Positions 1 to 7,592 of a stretch of 64,000 nucleotides of DNA are shown here, in pieces. The position numbers were made by a program, and so were the translations under genes. This stretch comes from Mesorhizobium atlanticum (GTDB lineage Bacteria; Pseudomonadota; Alphaproteobacteria; Rhizobiales; Rhizobiaceae), in NCBI RefSeq assembly GCF_003289965.1, contig NZ_QMBQ01000003.1, positions 372,001 through 436,000 on the forward strand, written 5' to 3'. The notes under the pieces were generated by a model. It made no database searches. It saw only the letters and a list, made by a program, of their open reading frames with translations, and was not told where the DNA came from. Positions within the stretch are counted from its first letter, which is position 1, and every line of letters starts with the position of its first letter.

Positions 1-1011
1 GATTATGCCGGCAACAGCCGCCACGACCTCGATGTCTTCGACGCCGCGCGCAACGCGCTCGTGGTGGCGCCCGACCGCAGCGCCCGGCGCTGGCAGGCAG
101 CGCATCGGGCCGAGGCGATGCCGGCGCCGAAGCCGATGCTCAGGACCTACGTCAAGATGCTGCGCATGCATCAGTGGCTGAAGAACGCGCTGATCGCCGT
201 GCCGATGGTGCTGTCGCACGAGTATTTCAACCCGAACATGATCTGGGAATGCCTGCTGGCGTTCGTGTCCTTCAGCGCCGTGGCATCCGCCATCTACATC
301 CTCAATGATTTCTTCGACCTGGCCCTCGACCGCAAGCATCCGACCAAGCGCAACCGGCCTTTCGCCAGCGGCGCATTATCCATTCCGTTCGGCATGGGCG
401 CGATCGCGGCGCTGCTTGCGATCGGCATCGCGGCGGGCCTCTTCCTTCCGATCGAATTCCTCGGCGTGCTTTTAGGCTATCTGGTCGTCACCACCGCCTA
501 TTCGCTGTCATTCAAGCGCATGCTTCTGATCGACGTGCTGACGCTTGCGGGTCTCTACACGATCCGCGTGCTTGCCGGCGCGGCCGCCACCGGCGTGGAC
601 GTTTCCTTCTGGCTGCTTGCCTTCTCGATCTTCTTCTTCCTGTCGCTGGCGCTGGTGAAGCGCTTCGTCGAATTGCGCACCACCGCCATTCCGCCGGGCG
701 AGCGCATCGCCGGCCGCGGCTACCGCACCGAGGACCAGGAGATCGTCGCCCAGGCCGGCATGGCGTCGGCCTTCTCCTCGGCGCTGGTCCTGGCGCTTTA
801 TATGGACAGCCCGGCGGTGCGCGAGCTTTACCCGCACCCCTGGCTGATATGGCCGCTGGCGCCGATCGTGCTCTACCTGACGATGCGCGTCTGGATCCTC
901 GCCCGGCGCGATGAGATGCATGACGATCCGGTCGTCTTCATCATCCGCGACTGGCGCAGCCAGATCGTCGTCGCCATCGGCGCGGTCTTTCTCGTCGCGG
1001 GAGGCTGGTGA
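1..1011 (+). CDS. HAD-UbiA fusion: decaprenyl-phosphate phosphoribosyltransferase-like (5' truncated)
   Basis: The reading frame is open from base 1, so the N-terminus lies outside the window. The first ~25 residues (DYAGNSRHDLDVFDAARNA) look like the C-terminal end of a HAD phosphatase domain. A multi-pass UbiA prenyltransferase domain follows. It has the first Asp motif NDFFD (residues ~102-106 in the window) followed by DRKHPTKRNRPFASG, and a second motif DDPVVFIIRDWRSQ near the end. These are characteristic of 5-phosphoribosyl-1-diphosphate:decaprenyl-phosphate transferases, which make lipid-linked phosphoribose at the inner membrane. The fused HAD domain could remove the 5-phosphate (inference). 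It overlaps the DprE1-like gene by one base (TGATG), so the two are probably translationally coupled. Confidence 0.83.
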   Translation, partial: DYAGNSRHDLDVFDAARNALVVAPDRSARRWQAAHRAEAMPAPKPMLRTYVKMLRMHQWLKNALIAVPMVLSHEYFNPNMIWECLLAFVSFSAVASAIYILNDFFDLALDRKHPTKRNRPFASGALSIPFGMGAIAALLAIGIAAGLFLPIEFLGVLLGYLVVTTAYSLSFKRMLLIDVLTLAGLYTIRVLAGAAATGVDVSFWLLAFSIFFFLSLALVKRFVELRTTAIPPGERIAGRGYRTEDQEIVAQAGMASAFSSALVLALYMDSPAVRELYPHPWLIWPLAPIVLYLTMRVWILARRDEMHDDPVVFIIRDWRSQIVVAIGAVFLVAGGW

Positions 1012-2363
1012 TGGGGGACAGTCGCTTCGGCAGCTTCGGACTGGCGACGCCGCCGACGCGCAAGGCGATCCCGGCGGACGAGGCGATCGCCTTGCTGAAG
1101 CGCGGCGAGGGGAAAGCCGGATCGCTGCTCGGCTACGGCAATGGCCGCTCCTATGGCGACAGCTGCCAGAACGATGCCGGCATGGTGGTCGATATGCGGC
1201 CGCTCAACCGCATCCGCTCCTTCAACGCCGAGACCGGTGTGCTCGAAGCCGATGCCGGCACGCTGCTTTGCGACATCATCGCCTATGTCGCGCCCTACGG
1301 CTTCTTTCCGGCCGTTGTTCCAGGCACGCAGTTCGTGACGCTGGGCGGCGCGATCGCCAACGACGTCCATGGCAAGAACCATCATCGGCGCGGCACCTTC
1401 GGCAGCCATGTCGAGGCCTTGACGCTGCTTCGGTCGGACGGCCGGACCTATCGCTGCTCGCAAACCGACAATGTCGGCCTGTTCGGGGCGACGATCGGCG
1501 GCATGGGGCTGACCGGGCTGATCCTGTCGGCGTCCATCAAGCTGATGCGGGTGCCGTCGCTCGACATCATGGAGAGCGCCACGCGGTTTCGCGATCTCGG
1601 CGAATTCTTCGATCTCGCCGAGGCGGCCGACCAGGTCAACGAATATGCCGTCGCGTGGATCGACCAGCTTGCCGGCGGGCACGGGCGCGGGCGCGGCCTC
1701 TTGTTCACCGGCAATCATGCCGAGCACGGCTCGCACGCCGCCGCGAATGCCGGCAGCCGGCTTTCGGTGCCGGTGCAGCCGCCGTTCAATGTCCTCAATC
1801 GGCCGTTCCTCACTATCTTCAACGCGGCCTACCGTTGGAGAAAGGGCAAGTCCCTGGTTCCGCGCCAAACGGGGTATCAGGGCTTCTTCTTTCCGCTCGA
1901 CGGCGTCCGCGACTGGAACCGGCTCTACGGGCCGCGCGGGCTTTTTCAGCATCAGAGCGTGGTGCCGCAGGCCAACGCGCGCCGCATCGTGCCTGCGCTG
2001 CTCGAGGCGGCTCGGCGGGCAGGGCAGGGATCGTTCCTGACGGTGCTCAAGCGCTTCGGCGATGTCCGCTCGCCGGCGCTGCTGTCGTTCCCGCGCCCTG
2101 GCTACACGCTGACGCTCGATTTCCCCAACAGGGGCGAAAGGACGTTGCGGCTGCTCGCCCAGCTCGATCGCATCACGGTCGAGGCGGGCGGGGCGGTCAA
2201 CCCCTACAAGGACGCCAGGATGGGGCCTGAGACATTCGCTGCGTCGTTCCTGCAATGGCAGCGGCTGGAGGCGCTTCGCGACCCGGCTTTCCTATCAAGC
2301 TTCTGGGCGCGTACCGCCATGAGATTGGAGATCGGACAAGGGGTAGCTGAAGCGGCGGAATAG
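1011..2363 (+). CDS. FAD-binding oxidoreductase, DprE1-like
   Basis: A 450-residue protein starting at the ATG that overlaps the UbiA stop codon (a GTG at 1008 is possible). The PP-loop GNGRSYGD (residues 43-50) and the following 'LGGAIANDVHGKNHHRRGTFG' region, here quoted only in part as GGAIANDVHGKNHH, are typical of VAO-type flavoproteins of the decaprenylphosphoryl-ribose 2-oxidase (DprE1) group. C-terminal D-arabinono-lactone-oxidase-like sequence follows. With UbiA upstream, the expected role is oxidation of lipid-linked ribose at C2, the first half of epimerisation to arabinose. In mycobacteria a short-chain reductase (DprE2) completes the reaction. No obvious DprE2 lies directly downstream; the epimerase at 2933 or a gene left of the window might do it. 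Confidence 0.78.
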   Translation: MGDSRFGSFGLATPPTRKAIPADEAIALLKRGEGKAGSLLGYGNGRSYGDSCQNDAGMVVDMRPLNRIRSFNAETGVLEADAGTLLCDIIAYVAPYGFFPAVVPGTQFVTLGGAIANDVHGKNHHRRGTFGSHVEALTLLRSDGRTYRCSQTDNVGLFGATIGGMGLTGLILSASIKLMRVPSLDIMESATRFRDLGEFFDLAEAADQVNEYAVAWIDQLAGGHGRGRGLLFTGNHAEHGSHAAANAGSRLSVPVQPPFNVLNRPFLTIFNAAYRWRKGKSLVPRQTGYQGFFFPLDGVRDWNRLYGPRGLFQHQSVVPQANARRIVPALLEAARRAGQGSFLTVLKRFGDVRSPALLSFPRPGYTLTLDFPNRGERTLRLLAQLDRITVEAGGAVNPYKDARMGPETFAASFLQWQRLEALRDPAFLSSFWARTAMRLEIGQGVAEAAE

Positions 2364-2461
2364 ATAAAAATCGAATAGATCATGGTAAATAAAGTGTTAC
2401 GCCATGCTTTAATCAAAATAAGGTCGCGACTTCACGAAATATTTGCAGGTTTGTAATAGGA

Positions 2462-2476
2462 CCGCCCGAGGGGCGG
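2462..2476. other. Small GC hairpin in AT-rich gap before the SMR-type gene
   Basis: The gap 2364-2486 is unusually AT-rich for this window up to about 2457. It ends in a perfect hairpin CCGCCC-GAG-GGGCGG placed 10 bases before the chosen ATG (2487), overlapping the G-rich ribosome binding region. It could mask translation initiation or be a leftover terminator without a T-run. The AT-rich stretch may hold an internal promoter for 2487-7437. Confidence 0.3.
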
Positions 2477-2486
2477 GGTGGCAACA

Positions 2487-2936
2487 ATGAAATACATAAT
2501 CTTTATTCTCTTCACGGTCATGACTAATGCCGCGGCACAGCTGATGCTGAAGCAGGGCATGATGTCGATGGGGCCGATTTCCTTCGACGGCGTCAATCCG
2601 CTCGTCAAGCTGCTGCAGATCGTGTTCAGCCCCTGGGTGTTCCTTGGCCTGTGCACCTTCGTCATCTCGATGGCATCGCATCTCTATGTGCTGTCCAAGG
2701 TCGAGCTCAGCTTCGCCTATCCGTTCCTCAGCCTGGCTTATGTCGCGGTGGCGATCTTTGCCTATTTCGTCTTCCGCGAGGATCTCAATGGCTGGCGCAT
2801 CGCCGGCATCGCCTGCATCTGCGTCGGCACGATCCTGATCGCCCAAAGTGGCAGTGAAATGGGTGGGCGCGGACACGAGGAGCAGACCGCATCCATCAAT
2901 CCCGACAAGATCGGCACAAGCGAGATCGTTCGATGA
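2487..2936 (+). CDS. SMR/EamA-type small membrane transporter (possible lipid-sugar flippase)
   Basis: A 149-residue protein with four hydrophobic segments in the DMT/SMR fold (first TM 'YIIFILFTVMTNAAAQLML'; conserved PFLSLAYVAVAIFAYFVFRE in TM3-4). The hydrophilic C-terminal ~25 residues are extra. ATG 2487 is preferred over GTG 2478 because of spacing from the G-rich ribosome binding region. Small SMR-like proteins such as ArnE/ArnF flip undecaprenyl-phosphate sugars. The operon context (UbiA, DprE1-like, GT-C-like) makes a lipid-pentose flippase a better guess than drug efflux, but that is inference. It overlaps the next gene by ATGA. Confidence 0.7.
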   Translation: MKYIIFILFTVMTNAAAQLMLKQGMMSMGPISFDGVNPLVKLLQIVFSPWVFLGLCTFVISMASHLYVLSKVELSFAYPFLSLAYVAVAIFAYFVFREDLNGWRIAGIACICVGTILIAQSGSEMGGRGHEEQTASINPDKIGTSEIVR

Positions 2937-3940
2937 GACATGTGATTTTCGGCGGCGACGGCTTCGTCGGCCGTCACCTTGCCCCCAAGCTCGTGGCCGA
3001 CGGCGAGGCTGTCGTTGTCGCCGACATCGTCAAGAGCGACTTACCGCATTACCGCTCGATGCGCTTCATCACATGCGATGTCACCGATCCGGCCTCGGTC
3101 GCGGCGGTCGGGCTCAGGGCGGACGACATGGTCTACAATCTGTCGGCCAAGATGCTCTCGCCGATCCAGGTGCGCGCCAAGCGGCATGATTTCTTCTTTC
3201 CGGTGAATTTCCACGGCACCGAGAATATCATCCAGGCGATGGACAAGGCCGGCGCCTCGAAGCTCGTCCACTACACGACCGACATGATCTACGGCCACAC
3301 GGTGGTGCTGCCGATGACCGAGGACCACCCGGTCGCGCCGCTCGGCGAATATGGTCTGTCGAAGCTCAAGACCGAGGAATTGGCTGCCGAATGGCGCAAG
3401 CGCGGCATGTCGATCTCGCTGTTCAGGCCGCGCCTCATCATCGGTCCCGGCCGGCTCGGCATCCTCGAAAAACTGTTCAAGCTGATCGACTGGAATTTGC
3501 CGGTGCCGATGATCGGCTCGGGCAGGAATCCCTACCAGTTCATCTCGGTGTTCGACTGCGCCGAAGCCGCCCGCGCGGCCTGGAAGGCCGGCGTGCCGAA
3601 CGAGGCCTACAATCTCGGCTCGCTCAATCCGCCGCCGGTCAAAAAATTGCTCGGCGATCTCATCCGCCATGCCGGCTCGAAGTCGATCCTGCTGCCGACG
3701 CCCGGCTGGGCGGTCAAGCGCACGCTCGACCTGCTCGATTTGCTCAACATGCCGATCATGGACCCGGAACAGTATCTGATCGCCGACGAGGAATGCGTGC
3801 TCGACGTGTCCAAGGCCGAGCGCCAGCTCGGCTGGGTGCCGCAATATCGTGACGAGGACATGTTGATCGCCGCCTACAGCGAATACCGCGCCAAGAAGGA
3901 CGGCCACGCCGTCGCCACCAGACATGTGCCTGCCGAGTAA
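2933..3940 (+). CDS. NAD-dependent epimerase/dehydratase (extended SDR)
   Basis: A 335-residue protein. The Rossmann motif GGDGFVGRHL lies at residues ~7-16 and the catalytic tetrad region contains TTDMIYG and YGLSK (YxxxK). The length and the C-terminal half fit extended SDRs acting on nucleotide- or lipid-linked sugars. It may supply a sugar or complete the pentose epimerisation started by the DprE1-like protein; the substrate cannot be read from sequence. It overlaps the SMR gene by four bases and is followed after 23 bases by the aminotransferase, so it is operonic. Confidence 0.82.
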   Translation: MRHVIFGGDGFVGRHLAPKLVADGEAVVVADIVKSDLPHYRSMRFITCDVTDPASVAAVGLRADDMVYNLSAKMLSPIQVRAKRHDFFFPVNFHGTENIIQAMDKAGASKLVHYTTDMIYGHTVVLPMTEDHPVAPLGEYGLSKLKTEELAAEWRKRGMSISLFRPRLIIGPGRLGILEKLFKLIDWNLPVPMIGSGRNPYQFISVFDCAEAARAAWKAGVPNEAYNLGSLNPPPVKKLLGDLIRHAGSKSILLPTPGWAVKRTLDLLDLLNMPIMDPEQYLIADEECVLDVSKAERQLGWVPQYRDEDMLIAAYSEYRAKKDGHAVATRHVPAE

Positions 3941-3963
3941 GGCGACGAGGGGAGAATTTCGAG

Positions 3964-5439
3964 ATGACCGTCATGGCCAAGCCGGAACAGACAGGCACGC
4001 GCACGCTGGTCGAGGCGCCGGCGCTTTCGCCCACTTCGATCCCCAAGCCCGACCTGATCAGCGTCGAAGAGGCCAAGGCGATGGACGTCGCCCGCATCAC
4101 CGACCTGTTCAAGGCGCATCTCAATCCCGGACAGCTGCATTTCATGAAGCTGCTCGGCTTCCACAAGGTCAAGATCGAGCGCGCCGAGGGCATGTTCTAC
4201 ATCGACCAGAACGGCCGCAAGATCCTCGACTTCTTCGGCGGCTTCGGCTCGCTGGCCTTCGGTCACAACCATCCGCGCATCCTGGAAGCGCGGAGAAAAT
4301 TCCAGGAGGAAAAGCGCCAGGAGATCGCGATCGCCTTCATGTCGCAATATGCGGCGGCGCTCGCGCATAACATCGCCAATTGTTCGCCGGGCGACCTCGA
4401 CATGGTGTTCCTAGGCTCGTCGGGCTCTGAAGCCATGGAAGCGGCGGTGAAGCTCGCCGAGCGCGCGGCAGGCCCGAAGCGGCCGAAGATCGTCTATGCG
4501 GAGAATTCCTTCCACGGCAAGACCAAGGGCGTGCTGGCGATCACCGACGGCCAGCTCTACCGCGCCGACTTCAAGGTCGCCGACAATGTCGTGCGGGTTC
4601 CTTTCGGCGACATCGATGCCGTCGAGCGGCTGTTCAAGAGCAATCCCGAGATCGGTGTCATCGTGCTGGAAACCATCCAGGGCGGCGGCGGCATCATCCA
4701 GGCGCCCGCCGAATACTGGCAGAAGCTGCGCGCGCTGTGCGACCGCTACGGCGTTCTGTGGGTGGCCGACGAGGTGCAATGCGGTTACGGCCGCTCCGGC
4801 CGCTTCTACGCCTTCGAGCATTACGGCGTGGTGCCGGATGTGACCGCGCTGGCAAAATCGCTGGGCGCCGGCAAAGCGGCGGTCGGCGCCATGATCGCCA
4901 GGCGCGATGTCTACATGAAGGCCTATGGCACGCCGAAGACGGCGATGATCCACGCCATGGCGACCTTCGGCGGCATGGGCGAGGCTTGCGTCACCGCGAT
5001 CGAGGGCATCAATGTCCTGTATGACGAAGGGTTGATCGACAACGCCGCCTCGACCGGCGAGTACCTTCTGCAGCGCCTGCAGGTGCTGAAGGAAAAATAC
5101 CCCAAGATCATCAAGGACGTGCGCGGCAAGGGCTTCATGATCGGGCTCGAGTTCCACGATTTCTCGCAGACCCTGCCGATGGTGCTGCGCCCGGTGGTGA
5201 GCGTGCTCGACGACAAGCTGAAGGGCTCGCTGTCCGGCTTCGTCGGCTCGCTTTTGCTGCGCGACTACGACGTGCTCGTCGCCTTCACCGAATACAACCG
5301 CAACGTCATCCGGCTCGAGCCGCCGCTGATCTGCGGGCCCGAGCATGTCGACCGCTTCGTCGACGCCTTCGACAGCCTGTTGTCGCGCGGCATCGTGGCG
5401 ATCGTGAAGGATTTCGTGAAAAGCCAGGTCGGTAAATAA
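3964..5439 (+). CDS. Class III PLP-dependent aminotransferase
   Basis: A 491-residue protein with class III aminotransferase hallmarks: GSSGSEAMEAAVKLA (phosphate-binding, ~151-165), VADEVQCGYGRSG with PLP-pairing D269, and catalytic K298 in ALAKSLGAGK. A long N-terminal extension (~60 residues) precedes the fold. A GGGGAG-like ribosome binding site (GGGGAGA) lies 8 bases before the ATG. Placed in a sugar-lipid operon, it probably aminates a sugar-derived aldehyde or ketone. The general architecture also recalls HpnO, the aminobacteriohopanetriol aminotransferase, which is the main alternative; an alignment would decide. Confidence 0.82.
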   Translation: MTVMAKPEQTGTRTLVEAPALSPTSIPKPDLISVEEAKAMDVARITDLFKAHLNPGQLHFMKLLGFHKVKIERAEGMFYIDQNGRKILDFFGGFGSLAFGHNHPRILEARRKFQEEKRQEIAIAFMSQYAAALAHNIANCSPGDLDMVFLGSSGSEAMEAAVKLAERAAGPKRPKIVYAENSFHGKTKGVLAITDGQLYRADFKVADNVVRVPFGDIDAVERLFKSNPEIGVIVLETIQGGGGIIQAPAEYWQKLRALCDRYGVLWVADEVQCGYGRSGRFYAFEHYGVVPDVTALAKSLGAGKAAVGAMIARRDVYMKAYGTPKTAMIHAMATFGGMGEACVTAIEGINVLYDEGLIDNAASTGEYLLQRLQVLKEKYPKIIKDVRGKGFMIGLEFHDFSQTLPMVLRPVVSVLDDKLKGSLSGFVGSLLLRDYDVLVAFTEYNRNVIRLEPPLICGPEHVDRFVDAFDSLLSRGIVAIVKDFVKSQVGK

Positions 5440-5452
5440 GAGGCCGCCGAGC

Positions 5453-6685
5453 ATGCTGACCAGGCCCTCCGCTCCGACCAATCCGCTGGAACGGCTGACC
5501 GGCGCCGGCCTGGCGTTGGGCGAGGGGACTTACGCGAAATGGGCGGCATCGATCGGTGCGATAGCGTTTTCGCTTTACATCCTGCTGACTGCGGCGACTG
5601 CGTGGTTCATGCCCGACGCCAACTGGGACATGCTGCCTTATCTGGCGATCGCCGAGGAGGGCGCCTATCCCGATCCGCAGGCGCTGCATGATTATACCTA
5701 CGGCACGGTCAAGGCCGGCGTGTCCGCCGGCGACTACAAGACATTGACCGATGACGGCGGCGGGTTCCGGAGCCACATGGCGCAGAATGCCACCGACTTC
5801 CATTCGCTGCTCGGCATGTACCGGATCAAGTTCCTCTATGCGGAGATCCTGTCGAGTCTGAGCCATGTCGTCTCGCCGGTCGAGGCCATGCGGCTGGTGC
5901 AGGTGGTTTCGGTGCTGCTGTTCGGCGCCATCACGCTCGCCTGGCTGCGTGCGGAAGGCGCGTTGCCGCTGGCGCCGGTCGTCGGCGCGATCCTGATCAT
6001 GGCCGATTTCGGCGATGCGGCGCGCGCTTCGACGCCAGACCTACTGTGCTCGGCGCTGTTCCTCGGCGGGCTCTTCGCCCATATGCGCAGGCGCGAGGCG
6101 GCGACGGCGATCCTGCTTTTCCTCGCTTTCATGGCCAGGCCCGACAACATCGTCTTCCTCGCAATCTTCGCTGTGCTGCTCGTCGCTTTCCGTGAGAAGG
6201 CATGGGGCGTGCTGGCCGGTTTCGTTGCTTCCTTTGTCGCCTATTTCGCCATTTCGCACTGGGCGCAACATCCCGGCTGGTGGCCGCATCTTTGGTTTTC
6301 AAGCATCGAACAGCATTACAACATGGACGGGTTCGAGCCGCCGTTCTCGATAGCCGCCTATCTGAAGGCATTCGCTGCCTCGGTGGTTCGCGCCGTTGCC
6401 ATCAACAGCTGGGTCGGTGTGTCCGTCCTGGCTTTGGCCGGCTCGTATGGGCTTCAGCGCGCGGGCTTCCGGCTGGAACGTCGCGCCGGCATCCTGCTTG
6501 CGGCGCTGGTGCTCGGCGTGCTGGCGAAGTTCGCCGTCTTCCCGATCCACGACACCCGCATCTATTTCCCCAATCTCCTGCCGCCCTTCCTGCTGCTGGC
6601 CTCGCCGTTGATGGCCCTTTGGGCGGCCGCAAGCCAAGGCGGGGGCCGCGCGGCGCTGCAGGTCATTTCCGGAGACAAGTCATGA
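5453..6685 (+). CDS. Polytopic membrane protein, GT-C-like glycosyltransferase candidate
   Basis: A 410-residue integral membrane protein with about 9-10 hydrophobic segments. After the first TM helix (~32-53) comes a periplasmic loop with MPDANWDMLPYLA (D55, D59), the position where GT-C enzymes keep their acidic catalytic motif. A long soluble loop follows. No named family was recognised with certainty. Its place downstream of the lipid-pentose genes suggests it transfers the pentose to an acceptor in the periplasm (inference). It starts 13 bases after the aminotransferase and overlaps the FkbM gene by ATGA. Confidence 0.6.
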   Translation: MLTRPSAPTNPLERLTGAGLALGEGTYAKWAASIGAIAFSLYILLTAATAWFMPDANWDMLPYLAIAEEGAYPDPQALHDYTYGTVKAGVSAGDYKTLTDDGGGFRSHMAQNATDFHSLLGMYRIKFLYAEILSSLSHVVSPVEAMRLVQVVSVLLFGAITLAWLRAEGALPLAPVVGAILIMADFGDAARASTPDLLCSALFLGGLFAHMRRREAATAILLFLAFMARPDNIVFLAIFAVLLVAFREKAWGVLAGFVASFVAYFAISHWAQHPGWWPHLWFSSIEQHYNMDGFEPPFSIAAYLKAFAASVVRAVAINSWVGVSVLALAGSYGLQRAGFRLERRAGILLAALVLGVLAKFAVFPIHDTRIYFPNLLPPFLLLASPLMALWAAASQGGGRAALQVISGDKS

Positions 6686-7437
6686 GCTCGCTGTCCAGCC
6701 TCGCGCGCATCCTGCTGTCGCTCGTTCTCCCGGCAGGCCTGCTCGATCGCGGCCCGGCGCTGCACGGCACGAAATTCCTCGCCAAAGCTGCCTTGAAGGC
6801 CCGTTTCGGCGGTGGCCGGCCGTTCCAGATGGTGAATGTCGGCGCCTGCGACGGCGCGCTGTTCGACGACGTGACGCCCTGGCTGCACCGGATCCCCGGC
6901 GCGCGCGCCATGCTGGTCGAACCGATTCCCTACAATCAAAAGCGGCTGCGGGCCAATTATCCGGATGCGACGCGCTTCGTCATCGAGCCGGTGGCCGTTA
7001 CCAGGAGCAAGGGCACGATCACCGTCCACACCTTCGATGCCGCCGCGCTTGAAGCCGGTACGCTGCCGATCGAGTTCATCGGCTGCTCTTCGGTCACCGA
7101 CACCAATCTGATGTCGGGCAAGAACGCCTGGGGCGAGGCGGACGCCAACTTCAACAAGTTCGCGCCGCATCTGAAGGACATCGAGGTGCCGTCGGAAACC
7201 TTGCGGACGCTGCTCGACCGCAACGGCATCACCCACATCGACGCATTCCTCGTCGATTGCGAAGGCGCGGATTGGATGGTGTTCGACCAGCTTGACCTGG
7301 ATCGCTATCGCCCCGGCATGATCAAGATCGAGGTCGGCGCGCTGCCTGCCGCCGAGGTCGGCCAGGTCGTGGTCAAGCTGAAGACGGCCGGCTACCATGT
7401 CGGCTTCCAGGCTGAGGACATTTGGGCCTTCGCCTGA
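6682..7437 (+). CDS. FkbM-family SAM-dependent methyltransferase
   Basis: A 251-residue protein. NVGACDGALFDDV (~50-62) is the SAM-binding motif I region. VEPIPYNQKRL and the late IDAFLVDCEGADWMV/IKIEVG segments are the standard FkbM pattern. The start is the ATG overlapping the previous stop; a much longer open frame upstream is only a shadow of the GT-C-like gene. FkbM enzymes O-methylate sugars and polyketides, so this likely decorates the product of this operon. It is the last gene of the unit: a 7-bp-arm inverted repeat TCCGGAC-CGA-GTCCGGA (7450-7466) follows the stop, without a T-run. Confidence 0.8.
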   Translation: MSSLSSLARILLSLVLPAGLLDRGPALHGTKFLAKAALKARFGGGRPFQMVNVGACDGALFDDVTPWLHRIPGARAMLVEPIPYNQKRLRANYPDATRFVIEPVAVTRSKGTITVHTFDAAALEAGTLPIEFIGCSSVTDTNLMSGKNAWGEADANFNKFAPHLKDIEVPSETLRTLLDRNGITHIDAFLVDCEGADWMVFDQLDLDRYRPGMIKIEVGALPAAEVGQVVVKLKTAGYHVGFQAEDIWAFA

Positions 7438-7485
7438 GCGGAATTCCATTCCGGACCGAGTCCGGACGCGGGGTCGCGGCGCACC

Positions 7486-7499
7486 TGCGACGTGTCGCA
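7486..7499. promoter_or_regulatory. Inverted repeat TGCGAC-GT-GTCGCA upstream of FAD/GcvT gene
   Basis: A perfect palindrome about 95 bases before the ATG at 7593. Its half-site GTCGCAA matches the longer palindrome beside the GlxA-type regulator (16975-16996) and the motif between the corrinoid-protein and MttB genes (31596-31660). The spacer is 2 bases here, against 4 at 16975. Operator function is inferred only from recurrence. Confidence 0.4.
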
Positions 7500-7592
7500 A
7501 ACAGGCGGTAGCCCGATCCCCGTCCTCTGCATATTGTGCGCCATTCGAAGGGCGCGCAAACGCGCCCGTCTATCCCTTTGGAGTCGCGGGCA

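Noticed and set aside
873..2255. 460-residue minus-strand frame opposite the DprE1-like gene
   Set aside because: Arg/Gln/His-rich shadow of a GC-rich gene with no fold.
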